DNA of 64,000 bases from Artemisia argyi (taxonomy: Eukaryota > Streptophyta > Magnoliopsida > Asterales > Asteraceae), in the NCBI GenBank assembly GCA_030686995.1, contig CM060686.1, positions 70,956,319 through 71,020,318 on the forward strand. Direction: 5' to 3'. The first letter of the stretch is position 1. Every line of letters begins with the position of its first letter. The position numbers and the translations under genes were made by a program. The notes under the pieces were generated by a model. The model was not told the DNA's origin and did no database searches. It saw only the letters and a list, made by a program, of their open reading frames with translations. Of the stretch, positions 22,849-32,404 are shown one piece after another.

Positions 22849-23332
22849 ATTGGGTATTAGGCTGTGAAACTGTCACAATACATAGTCTCCCACCTCATCT
22901 TTGGAGTCCCACTTTCATTACATTTTTTTAGTGGGCCCCATAAGGCCTCAAACAGACCTGCAGGCTGCTACCATACCCCTGCACCCAGATATGCCATTTT
23001 GACCCATTTTTTCCAACACCATAACTTACTCATTTCTTGGGCTTAGTACATGATCTTTGGTGTTCTGGATACCCTGTTAGGTCAACTTGTTAGATCCATG
23101 AGTGGTTTGCCCTGAAGTGCTTATTACCCTAGCTTATATTGCCCTCAAAGTCCCTCCCATTCTTACTGTTTCTGCTGGTGCATTAGTATGCAACTGAGCT
23201 TGTATGATTTATTTTGTTCCAGCTTGTTAAGCTTGTTAGTTGATGTTTGTAAGTTTATTTGTGTTGTTTGTTATTGTAGTTGCTTAAGTTTAGCTTAGTC
23301 CATGCTTATTTGCTTCATGTGTTAAACTGCTT
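22849..23332 (+). repeat. F2 LTR segment 2
   Basis: Continues the F-family LTR after G: 'GGGTATTAGGCTGTG' corresponds to 'AAGGTAATAGGCTGTG' in F1, and the AGCTTA-rich part follows (23130-23310). It ends at the A target site TGCTT (23328-23332). Confidence 0.8.
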
Positions 23333-24456
23333 TGTGGAAAACTAGAAGGGGGGTTGAATAGTTTACAGTTTAAAATCTTTTTAACTTGTTTAGTTAGCTT
23401 TGAAACTTTCCGTTTGATCAAAGATATATACACAAACACAATATATAACATGCAAGTAAATGAAAGAAACGATCAAACCACAACACGAGTATTTATCATG
23501 GTTCGGCTACAAGGACTCTTTTTCCTTGCCCTACGTCCACGCCCCGAGTATCCAACTCGAGAGTTTCTTTCACTAGTCAACAAGCTCCTTTTACCGACGG
23601 AGAAAACCTTACACGTCGCTTATACTTTTACCGACACTAAGCTAGATGTCGAGTTCTTTACCAACGGTTCAACCACTCCCGTTAGTTCTTTTACAAGGGT
23701 ACAACTACTCCCGATACACTTTGTATTTTGAGGACTAAAATACTAACCGATCACTACTGAAAATACACAATCAAATGAAGTGTAAACTACACAAGTCTAC
23801 ACAATGCTAAGCTAACAAGTCTTGCAACGTTGTGTTGAATACTTGTTACTTTTAATGAGCTCGTGAATCTCTTTGCTACAAAAAGAAACTTCACATATGA
23901 AATGTTAAAGGGTTAGATGAAAGAATGAATGTGTGTGTGTAAAATATGATATAGAGTGATAAGCCAAAAATCAACTTGTGGCTTGGTATTTATAGCAAAG
24001 CCTTCTGCAGGCCTGGCGGATACAGCGGAACCCTCAGATGGGTTCCGCCCGTGTACCCCCAGGGTTCCGCCGGGCTTGCAGTTGGTTTTGCAATAAATCT
24101 AGCAAACCAAACAAAGTCACATCTCATTACACCTTGCAAACCAAACAATGTCACATCTCATAACATCTAGTCAAACACTAAACTTGCAAGCAACCACATA
24201 GTAAGTCAAACACATTTCTTTCCATAAATGTATATTGACAAAACTTGCCATAAATGTGATGTGACAATTCTATTTTAAGAAATAAAAGATGTTGCGTTTT
24301 ATGAAATGTAAAATGTAGAAAAAGTCTAGTTTATGCAAGTCTTTAAAACTAAGATTATGTTTTACTTAGAAACTAAAGTTTACATTTTGTTGTTAACAAA
24401 ACTTAGCGAAGACCGTCAAATATAAATAACGTTTTTAGGCAATATTTGTATTAACA
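23333..24456 (-). repeat. A 3' LTR
   Basis: On the element strand it starts TGTTAATACAAATAT and ends CTAGTTTTCCACA. The minus-strand TATA box CTATAAATACC is at 23985-23995, and the GC-rich palindrome block (24005-24081) lies just upstream of it. The 125-codon plus-strand frame at 23354-23731 is antisense to U5 and is not a gene. Confidence 0.95.
24005..24081 (-). promoter_or_regulatory. GC-rich palindrome block of A LTR, with TATA box beside it
   Basis: Outer arms CTGCAGGC and GCTTGCAG enclose GCGGAACCCTC, GGGTTCCGCCC and GGGTTCCGCCGG, so several hairpins can form. The surrounding LTR is A/T-rich. The block sits about 10 bases upstream of the minus-strand TATA box. The partner block in the other LTR is at 63303-63379. 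Confidence 0.8.
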
Positions 24457-24700
24457 ATCTCCCCCTTTTTGTTGATGACAAAACATAAACTTTGTTTTTA
24501 AGTAACTCACAAAATCTTGGTGTTTAAGACTTAAAAATAAATTATATTAAACTTGTTTTACTTAAGTGATGAAAATCATATTAAGTTTTGAAGGTTTTAT
24601 ATATTTCTTCCCCTTTTTGTCGAAACAAAAAGTAGAGTAGCGAAGCGGAATATTGCACTTGCTCCCCCTTGCTTGTTACTCCCCCTAAAAGGAGTGCCAA
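24457..24700 (-). other. A polypurine tract and conserved 3' G-rich modules
   Basis: Three modules in element orientation: AAAAAGGGGGAGAT against the LTR (24457-24472); CTTTTTGTTTCGACAAAAAG then GGGGAAG (about 24605-24635); and AGGGGGAGTAACAAGC, AAGGGGGAGC (about 24660-24690). C and D have the same three modules in the same order on the plus strand. Multiplied purine tracts of this kind are known in Sireviruses. Confidence 0.8.
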
Positions 24701-26040
24701 GATAGGAAACATTGATTTTGATCCTACAAAAAATGGTTAGTTGGTGATATATATAGTCAAGGTTGTAGTTACTACACACATTGCAACCACAATGACAACA
24801 CAAAAATGATCAACCAACAATACACAAAAGTAAGTAGAAAGAAATATCATTCCAAGTAAAATTTTGACTTTTCAAAGTCAAAAGACAAGAAATGGGGAAT
24901 ATTCTTCTACTTCTAAAAACTTAAAATTTTGACTTCTCGATGACATCCTCTTCATATGCATTTAAGTGCATTGGATGTTCGCTACTAATAAAATCGGACC
25001 CATGAGAATCTGGGTACCAAGCTCTCTGTCATGTGTAGGTAATTAACGATCAAAGGAACTACTACTTTTTGGATCGTTCTATTCGCTTTCTTTCATTTGA
25101 TGACCATTGTCTTTATGGTGTGTTCGTTACTACCTCATGACGAAGGATTCTTGTTCTACCATTCTTAATCTGCACGACTTGTGATGATTGGTGCGACCGA
25201 TAGTGTTTCTATGATCAAGTCTCCTTGATCCTTTTTGCATTAGGATATTACTTCGCTTCTTCAACTTGCTTTGGGGAAAACCTTCCTGACGTTTTATATT
25301 GCTCTCATGACCACTCTTAAAGAAGAGCTGGACCTGAGGTAAGTTTTCTTTTCAAAAACTTGCCTACATTACATTAAGATAGAGTATGCTTCAATTAGTA
25401 TATTAATATGTTTTAATTTGCAAGTTGCTATGCTTTTAGATCATGAATACCAATATATGCATACATAACATTAGGATAATTAACCCTCTTATTGCTATAT
25501 CTATTATCATTTGTTTTAGTTTTCATCTATATTGATAATCTTCTATGATCTAGAATAGAATGCTTGACACTTGTGCTATATAATCTTACTAGTTGCATTA
25601 ATAGATGTGTTATAATTAAGACTTGCTAGTGACTCAATATTACAATGTGTCTTGTATACATGCATATATACATATGTCTATATTGCATTCATTGATGAAT
25701 TTCTTTGTCCTTTCCTATCTCATTGCATTTAGATGTTCAATGTCTACCATATCTCTCTCACATCTTTAGTTGCCATTAGAGATGATTACATGTGACAATG
25801 GGCTGAATCGATTCTCTTGAAGTATATCTTTCACCTGAAATTTCTTGATTATCAAAATCAATATGTCATATTTAAAAACTTCTCTCTTCGAGTTAAAACC
25901 CTTCGAATATCTATTTTATGCTTTTTCGAACAACATGCTTAATCATAAGCTATCATAACATTATTTTGATCTTTATCAAAGCAGAAACATTTTTCATTTT
26001 GAAACAAAACAAAATTTGTCCTAGTAGGATACAAACTTGA
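24701..26040. other. Unresolved A / C junction region
   Basis: No ORF or family motif. The left part should be A 3' untranslated sequence and the right part C interior, but no LTR or target duplication marks the change. I suspect a deletion junction that removed the C 5' LTR and the E 5' end. From about 26041 the sequence aligns with D (48544 onwards). Confidence 0.45.
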
Positions 26041-26370
26041 ATGTATTTCAAAACATTAAGCCAAGTATTAGTGAATCAAGAATACTTCATATTTGGTAAT
26101 CTTCGATAGGTAAATTTAGGAACTCGATTTCTTCTAAAAAGAGAATGACTACTGGAGAATCTATTGACTAGAAATTCAATTTAACCTAACGGTTGAATTG
26201 CTTCTATGTGAGAAGTTGGGTGTGTGTAACCCGTAAAAATGGTCGTGTTTAGCCTGAATTGAGCACCACTAGTAATAGTCTCATACTCATTCTCCAACTT
26301 GATTAAATTGCGCTTCCTATATATACCTAACGCTAGTTTACTTTTGTGAACCTTGTTTCTCATTAGACTC
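26041..26370. repeat. Interior block conserved between C and D
   Basis: Nearly identical to 48544-48870. On the minus strand both contain a 60-codon frame ending ...SHIEAIQPLG (26181-26363 and 48669-48851). Amino-acid differences are as frequent as base differences, so I see no sign that the frame itself is selected. Confidence 0.65.
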
Positions 26371-26901
26371 TTTCGTTCCCAGATTTATGACATTAAGTGA
26401 AAACTTACTTTCAAACATTGTTGAATAAAACTAAAAACATTTTATTTAAAACATTATTATTTTCTCACATATGTCATAAACTTATGTGAAAATGACATCC
26501 ACAATCTAATCAAATCATTTCATGAGAATCATGGTTTGCCCATATGGATCTTGTTTGTAACAAGTCTTGAAGTCCATATAATCATATCTGTCTATTTGTT
26601 ACTTGTCAACAATCATCAACATGTTTGCTCTAGGCTAAATGTTATCATCTTCATATAGTTGCTCATTTAGCTTACTTGGCTTGTTGTCTCCTTTGGTGCA
26701 TATCTTAATTGATAAATTAATAGATAGCATGATTATTAGAAATTAATTGTCTACTTTAATTAATTCTATATCACTCTCTACATTCATGAATAGTATGCCC
26801 TATATTGCCTCAAAGAGTTGAACTTACTTGAATCCAAAAACAAAAACACAACCTTTTTGAAAATTTTCTGTCAAAAACCCATTTCTGGCATTCTGGGAAT
26901 C

Positions 26902-26992
26902 ACCAGATGGGCGGCCCCCTTAATTATATAAGGCGGCCCCCTTAATGATTAAGGGGACCGGCCCCTAATTAAGGGGACCGGCCATCTGATGG
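26902..26992 (+). repeat. Internal GC-rich palindrome block of C, upstream of its ORF
   Basis: GGCGGCCCCCTTAAT repeated twice, then ATTAAGGGGACCGGCC repeated twice, enclosed by arms CCAGATGG and CCATCTGATGG. The same words make up the palindrome block in the C and D LTRs. D lacks this internal block. Confidence 0.8.
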
Positions 26993-27160
26993 TCGGGGAT
27001 ACTGTTTTCTTTATCACTTTTTGACCCACTTCAGCCTATACTTCCCAAAATTCACAAACATATTTTGTCCCATACTATCCCTCAAATTTTCCTTCCTAAA
27101 CCACATTTCTCATATACTATAAATACTCTCCTCCCACCATTAATGCCATCACACCCAAAC

Positions 27161-27982
27161 ATGTCATCTTCCAACAACCAAAAACCAAAGATTTCAAGAA
27201 CCGCAAGGATCTCCGTCAAACCCGTTTGGAGGAGGAAACTTGATTCTTGTCATAACTCTTGTGATGTTTCAAGTCAACCAACAACTCAACCTCAAACCCA
27301 CTCAAATGAGTCATCCCACAACCTATCTTCCACTAATACCCTCATTAATGCTTCCTCTTTTGATGAGCATGCTCAATCCCAAAACAACAATCCCAATATC
27401 TCAATCAACACTTCACATATTGCTCATTCAACAAAGACATCATCCACTCATGAAGAACATCTTCCACCCATATCTTGTTTTCATGATTACCCAAGCTCAA
27501 ACATGTCTCCACCACCTAGAGTACCACCACCACTTCCTACAACCTCACATGCCACTCCAATGTTGCATGTGCAAACCTTCACCCAAGACAACTATCATGC
27601 TCCACCACCATCACCTTGCTCCGAACACTTGAAGTTCGTTGAGGAGCTAAAAGAGGCACATGAGCTTAGTGCTCTTTTAGCATTACATCTTGCTCAACGC
27701 AATTTGGATCCACCACAATCAAGCTCACCATCATCACCACATAACAAAAACCAACTTGAGAAGCATGTTAACAATTGCCCTTGTTGCATCTTCCTTCAAC
27801 AACAAACCATTGCTTTGAATGAGCACCTCACTTGGATTGAGTATCTTCTTACTAGATCTCAACAAACCCCATCACTTGAACAACATCACAACCCTCAACC
27901 AACAAACTCCACTTCAAATCCACCACCTCCAAGCTCTACAAACTCACCAACACCCATGGAACCAAGAGTTTACCTCCACTAA
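27161..27982 (+). CDS. C element ORF, unknown function
   Basis: A 273-codon open frame using the ATG at 27161 (MSSSNNQKPKISRTARISVK). That start is conserved in D; an upstream in-frame ATG at 27065 has no counterpart in sequence around D. Features: basic N-terminus (KPVWRRKL), a Ser/Thr/His/Pro-rich middle, a helical segment (FVEELKEAHELSALLALHLAQRN), a Cys pair CPCC, then LNEHLTWIEYLLTRSQ, and a Pro-rich tail. It is not a gag, protease or polymerase I recognise. Position 3' in the element, before the G-rich modules, matches that of Sirevirus third ORFs. It is intact here and broken in D. Function unknown. Confidence 0.6.
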   Translation: MSSSNNQKPKISRTARISVKPVWRRKLDSCHNSCDVSSQPTTQPQTHSNESSHNLSSTNTLINASSFDEHAQSQNNNPNISINTSHIAHSTKTSSTHEEHLPPISCFHDYPSSNMSPPPRVPPPLPTTSHATPMLHVQTFTQDNYHAPPPSPCSEHLKFVEELKEAHELSALLALHLAQRNLDPPQSSSPSSPHNKNQLEKHVNNCPCCIFLQQQTIALNEHLTWIEYLLTRSQQTPSLEQHHNPQPTNSTSNPPPPSSTNSPTPMEPRVYLH

Positions 27983-28307
27983 ACCACCAAGCATTTGATA
28001 TGCTTATGTTTTCTCATTTTCAAATAAAACTCCTCAACCATTTTGGGATTCAAGAAAGTTTGATGACACTTCTTGTTGGCACTATAGGATGTTCTATGTT
28101 ATTTAGAATTCTATTTGTATTGCCTTTGTAACAATGATTATGGGTTGACATAATCATTTTTCTATTATTGAATGGTTTAATATATGTTTCTTATTCCCTT
28201 GTGCCATGATTATTACTTGTTAATATTATGCTATATGTATTTGCTTGTGCCATGCTTGTGCTTCTAATATTTTTCTTGCAAGAATTACTTTCTCGAAACC
28301 TTGGTGC

Positions 28308-28503
28308 CCTCAAACGAGGGGGAGCATACATCAAGGGGGAGTTTTCTACCCGTTTAAACTTCTCTCACGAAGTTTATTCGGCCTAACCTTTTTGATTCTA
28401 CAAAAAGGGGGAGAAGTGAATGTAAACTTACTAAATACTTGTCTAAATATTAATTTTTGGATTTAATAAGTTTAGGTTTTGTAATCATCAAAAAGGGGGA
28501 GAT
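28308..28503 (+). other. C conserved 3' G-rich modules and polypurine tract
   Basis: GAGGGGGAGCATACATCAAG, GGGGGAGTTTT; then TTTTTGATTCTACAAAAAGG, GGGAGAAG; then ATCATCAAAAAGGGGGAGAT directly before the LTR at 28504. Confidence 0.8.
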
Positions 28504-30327
28504 TGTTGATATAAATAATTGACTGAAAACATTATTCATATCTTCCGACATCTCTATGTTTTGATAATCACAAAACTTAAACTAATCAAACCAAAGATCA
28601 TGACGTAAACATGTATTTAGTAATAAATAATCACTTTCACCAACAAATCACTTAAGGTATGAATAAACAAAGTGTTTAGTGCAATGTATGATCAAAGGGG
28701 TATTTAATTAACTAATACAAAGTTTATTTAATTATATAATCTTATTATATATTTTTGAAAAACACTTTTGGTAATAAGGAAAAATGTTTTAATCATACTA
28801 AATATATGATTTCAAATATTTAACCAAAATCAGTTAGTTTTTCACCAAATAAACTTTCCCCACTAAAAGACAAGTTTTCTGGCCGTTACAGTTGGGCGGC
28901 CCCCTTAATTATAAGGGGCGGTCCCCTTAATTTTAAGGGGGCCGGCCATGCTTTAAGGGGACCGGCCACGCTCCTCTGTCAGAAACTTTTGCCTATAAAT
29001 ACCACCTTAAACCTGGATTTTTTCCTTACCTTTTTGCACAAAAACTTTCTGTTCTAGATCTCCATTTCAATTCTAAAAATCCTTTGATCATTTCATAAGC
29101 CTTTGTTTCCAAGTGATCCAAAGCCTCATTCTTTCAAGTGCAAAGAGAAGAATACTTCTATTAGAAGTATTACAACTTAGTATCATCTTGCTATCTAAGT
29201 TGTTTTTTTACATTTCCTTGTATATCTTTCATACTTTGGTGAATAAGGTGTATGTATTAGTAAACTAGATTTAGTTGAAGAATCTAGAATTGTTGTAAGT
29301 GTGAAGTGTGACTTGAAGTGAAGAAGAAGGGTTAGATAGTAGTGGTGATAGGAGATTGTAGCAATAGGAGCTTGTAGTGAAGAAATTAAGGATCTCTAGT
29401 GGAGAAGACTAGAAGACATTTGTAGATTGAAGTTGTGAAGACATTAGTGGCTTGAAGGTGTCAAGACATTAGTGCATTGAAGGTGTGAAGACATTAGTGA
29501 CTTGAAGGTGTCAAGACACTAGTGCATTGAAGTTGCAAAGATATTAGTGACTTGAAGGTGTCAAGACATTAGTACTTTGAAGGTGTGAAGAGAATAGAAG
29601 ATTGGTGTATAGAAGATTGGTGTGTAGAAGATTGGTGTGAAGAAAATAGTAGATTGGTGTGTAGATTGGTGTGTAGATTGGTGTGAAGATTGGTGTGTAA
29701 ATTGGTGTGTATATTGGTGTGTACGGTTTTCTCCGCCATAAAGGAGGTCTTTGATCTAGTGAAGAAAACTCTCGAGTAGGTGACTCGGGGAGTGGAGTAG
29801 GGCAAGGAAGGTGTCCTTGTAGCCGAACCACTATAAATCCTTTGTGTCTCGGTTTGATCTTTCCATCTCTCACTCTTTGATTTATTACTTACTTGCATTT
29901 CACACATAGTCATAATTTATAGTATTGTGAATATGATTGATTTCACATAAAGATCAAACTAAAATCCATTCATAAAACTAATCTTACAAAAACCAACCTA
30001 GTACATATAATTATATCTATACACTACTATACATATATATGCTTTCATAAAATATATGAAATTGTATATTCTTTCCAAACATTATACATAAGCATTGTAT
30101 ATATAAAACCTTTAATAAATCTTGTATTTATACTTTTGTAGTTAAGTGTTTTGAAATTGTACATTATACATAAGTAGTATTTATACAAAATCATAAATTA
30201 ACTAGTTTATATTTTTATGTATTAAAGTGATTTGAAAGTTTCATCTTAGAAACTATCTTTTACAAATAAGCAAAACGAAAAAGACGTAAAACTATTCAAC
30301 CCCCCCCCCCCCTTCTAGTTTTCCACA
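28504..30327 (+). repeat. C 3' LTR (1.8 kb)
   Basis: Begins TGTTGATATAAATAATTG. The palindrome block at 28893-28972 precedes the TATA box CTATAAATACC (28992-29001). It ends in a C run (30300-30312) then TTCTAGTTTTCCACA. Between about 29400 and 29720 there are short tandem units of the type GAAGACATTAGTG(A/C)(C/A)TTGAAGGTGT and GAAGATTGGTGTGTA. Antisense frames over those units (29544-29913) are repeat artefacts. Confidence 0.88.
28893..29001 (+). promoter_or_regulatory. Palindrome block and TATA box of C LTR
   Basis: GGGCGGCCCCCTTAATTAT, AAGGGGCGGTCCCCTTAAT, TTAAGGGGGCCGGCCATG and TTAAGGGGACCGGCC can pair with one another. CTATAAATACC follows about 20 bases downstream. Confidence 0.75.
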
Positions 30328-30328
30328 T

Positions 30329-30724
30329 TGTCGATTATCCAATGTTGTGTTTGGTAAACCGTTTGTTGAGGAGTCCAAGTTAGAATATGATGAGATAGAA
30401 GGGACAATCCCATTTGCAAGTAACACCGATAGGATAACTTATAGGATGCCTAATAGAATGAAAGAATTTTGCTTTATATCCCGATTTGACAAGGATAACA
30501 TTGGTGCTTTTGAGGACATCAATGAAGAGGATAAGAAAAAGGGCATGGATTATGTATGGGAAAAGAGGAGTCTTTTCTACAAAGATTGCTTGGCTCTAGG
30601 ACCAAAGTATAAAGTCGATAAGGAATTTGCCCCTAGGATTATAGGAGCGATTGAGAAAAAGGTGATTGGTTTCTACAAAGAACATTTACAATCAGAGAGT
30701 GAAACCAACAATGAGGTCACGTAG
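30329..30724 (+). pseudogene. E ORF, C-terminal fragment with protease-like end
   Basis: The frame is open from the C junction and reads LSNVVFGKPFVEESKLEYDE, then FASNTDRITYRMPNRMKEF, DEDKKKG-type text, FYKDCLALGPKYKV, and stops at 30722. 'VVFGKPFVE' resembles the second conserved motif of retroviral-type proteases (hydrophobic-hydrophobic-Gly, then pol-type PF). Element C landed inside this gene, so everything upstream is gone. No reverse transcriptase follows the stop, so this ORF seems to be the last in the element. Confidence 0.6.
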
Positions 30725-31278
30725 TAACCCATGACTTTGAGTCTAGCTACAAGACTCGTAAATAAAGAAAAGCGCTTCTTGGGAGGCAACCCATGTTTTG
30801 TGTGATTTTTATTTTGTTTGTTTGTTATTTGCTTCCGTATGCATGCTTTATTTTTATTGTTGGTAAATCATGTTTCTAAACTAAATAGTGGAAATACGTT
30901 ATTTTGTTGTTTGGCCTAGTCTTAACTTCGCCCAAAGGTATTTTTGCAAAAGATAAATGTAATGGGAAACCCCAAATATGTTTTTAAGAAACAAACCGAT
31001 CATGATTCTCCACAATATTAAGTGAACATGTATATTCGTATTTGTTAGAGTCAAATGCTTGTATCGAGTCATAATGATGTTTTGCAGGATTTTCCAGGAA
31101 GTAGAACCAAGTTTTTCCAGAAATTTTCCGAAAACTTAACATAAGAATTTCTGCAGGTCACTTCTGACGGCGTCATGGGTTTACTCTTGACGGCGTCACG
31201 TGTAAAAATCTGGAAATTTTACCGGTTTTGTTTTTCTAACGGAGTCTTAAAGTTTTTGTTGAATTATTAGTTTTATAA
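30725..31278 (+). other. E 3' untranslated region, part 1, with two TGACGGCGTCA sites
   Basis: It contains GCGCTTCTTGGGAGGCAACC near 30771 and two copies of the odd palindrome TGACGGCGTCA at 31165-31175 and 31188-31198, the second running into CACGTG. It ends at TATAA (31274-31278), the B target site. Confidence 0.75.
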
Positions 31279-32162
31279 TTTTGGTCCCTTTTACTTGGTT
31301 AACTATAACTACAAATCTAAAGTAACCAAGTTCTATGACATTAAACAAAGATATATAAAAAGATTAACAATAAAGAAACGTAAACATAAGAGACAATATT
31401 TTCCGACGTTTAATTCTTTATTAGAAGTTAATCAAAAAGAATCGTACCCAAGTGTTTGCAGAATAACACTTGGGATTGTAAACGACAAGTATGGTATAGA
31501 CTCCTCACTAAACTCAAATCAATGTTGAGTAACAACTTTCAGGACCCACTGAGCTATCTCAGGGGTTATGTTGTTAATTGGAGGAGTAAAAGTGGTTTGC
31601 GAATGCTTTGCATTAATTGCACAAACTCGTCAACTTTTACTCCTCTCTTATGCTACCTATTTATACACAAGTATAGAACAACTAGTTATACATTGGACAT
31701 AAAGCTTCCTTATCAATATCTTGAAAGATATTATTCTTCTGGCAAGGAACCTTAATTGAGTTAAGTCCAAAAGGCACTTTCTGATGACAGACTAGTTTTA
31801 ACCATTTTGGGAAAGTTTGACATTACAGTGATAAAGCACTTTAATAATGCAGCTCAGACTTTCCCGCCCAGTCCCGCCAAAACTTCAGGCTTCAGGTCAT
31901 CAGTACCATGGTAGTTGTTGAGGAGTATTGGGGTTCAGTGAGTTATTGTCATCCTCACTGAACCCATCACCTTCTTCTTGGCTTAGATCACACTTCACTG
32001 AGTTCCGTCTCACTGAATGGAGAACCTTTCTTCTTAGGCTCAGTCTTAGCATCCTGAAGGTGACTCACTGAGTTACTGTTCACTCAGTGACTTGCTTACA
32101 CTTAGGGGATTTTACGTTCAAATCCTTGTTAGAGAAAGATTGGGGAATTCAGTGACCCAACA
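31279..32162 (-). repeat. B 3' LTR
   Basis: Its outer end reads TTTTGGTCCC where the partner has TGTTGGTCCC, so the terminal TG has mutated. The other end is GTGACCCAACA. It has many CACTGAGT/CAGTGA words (31930-32110) and a minus-strand TATA box GTATAAATAGG near 31656-31666. Confidence 0.95.
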
Positions 32163-32172
32163 ATCTCCCCCT
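32163..32172 (-). other. B polypurine tract
   Basis: AGGGGGAGAT on the element strand, immediately inside the 3' LTR. Confidence 0.85.
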
Positions 32173-32404
32173 ATTTGAACATACAAATAGCCTAAGTGTT
32201 TCTTGATTCAGCATGAGTTGTCAGGGTTCGTCTTCTCTTGCTGAATGTTTGTTGTAATTGAAGTAGGACATAACTTTTTAAACAAAACATCAGTTTATTC
32301 ATAATTATTACAATTCCTACAAATTACAAACAAAAAAAAGATAGTTGTTGCAGATCAGATGTTCAAATGATAGCCAAGTGTCTCAAGCTTAGCTTTCTTT
32401 GATC

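Larger units (their letters stand above)
26041..30327 (+). mobile_element. Element C: non-autonomous Sirevirus-like element, 5' LTR lost
   Basis: It shares with D a conserved 300-bp interior block, an ORF, the three G-rich 3' modules and a long LTR. Its 3' LTR (28504-30327) ends CTAGTTTTCCACA against coding sequence of element E. No 5' LTR exists upstream; the left limit is approximate. No gag or pol is visible. Confidence 0.75.

Noticed and set aside
23354..23731. 125-codon frame (and its copy at 62603-63028) with complete-looking protein
   Set aside because: It is antisense to the U5/R part of the A LTR and appears in both LTRs only because the LTRs are duplicates.
25320..25350. Splice-donor-like CCTGAG-GTAAGT in the A/C junction region
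   Set aside because: An isolated match with no exon, acceptor or coding context; expected by chance in 64 kb.
26181..26363. 60-codon antisense frame conserved in C and D as a possible microprotein
   Set aside because: The surrounding DNA is equally conserved and the base changes are largely amino-acid changing, so no coding selection is indicated.
29544..29913. Two antisense frames with repeated YTPIYTPI / TNLHTNLH text
   Set aside because: They arise from the short tandem units (GATTGGTGTGTA) in the C LTR; the phase-independent repetition marks them as repeat artefacts.
30347..30724. Independent small gene starting at 30347
   Set aside because: The apparent start is GTG and the frame is open upstream to the C junction, so it is the tail of an element ORF cut by C.
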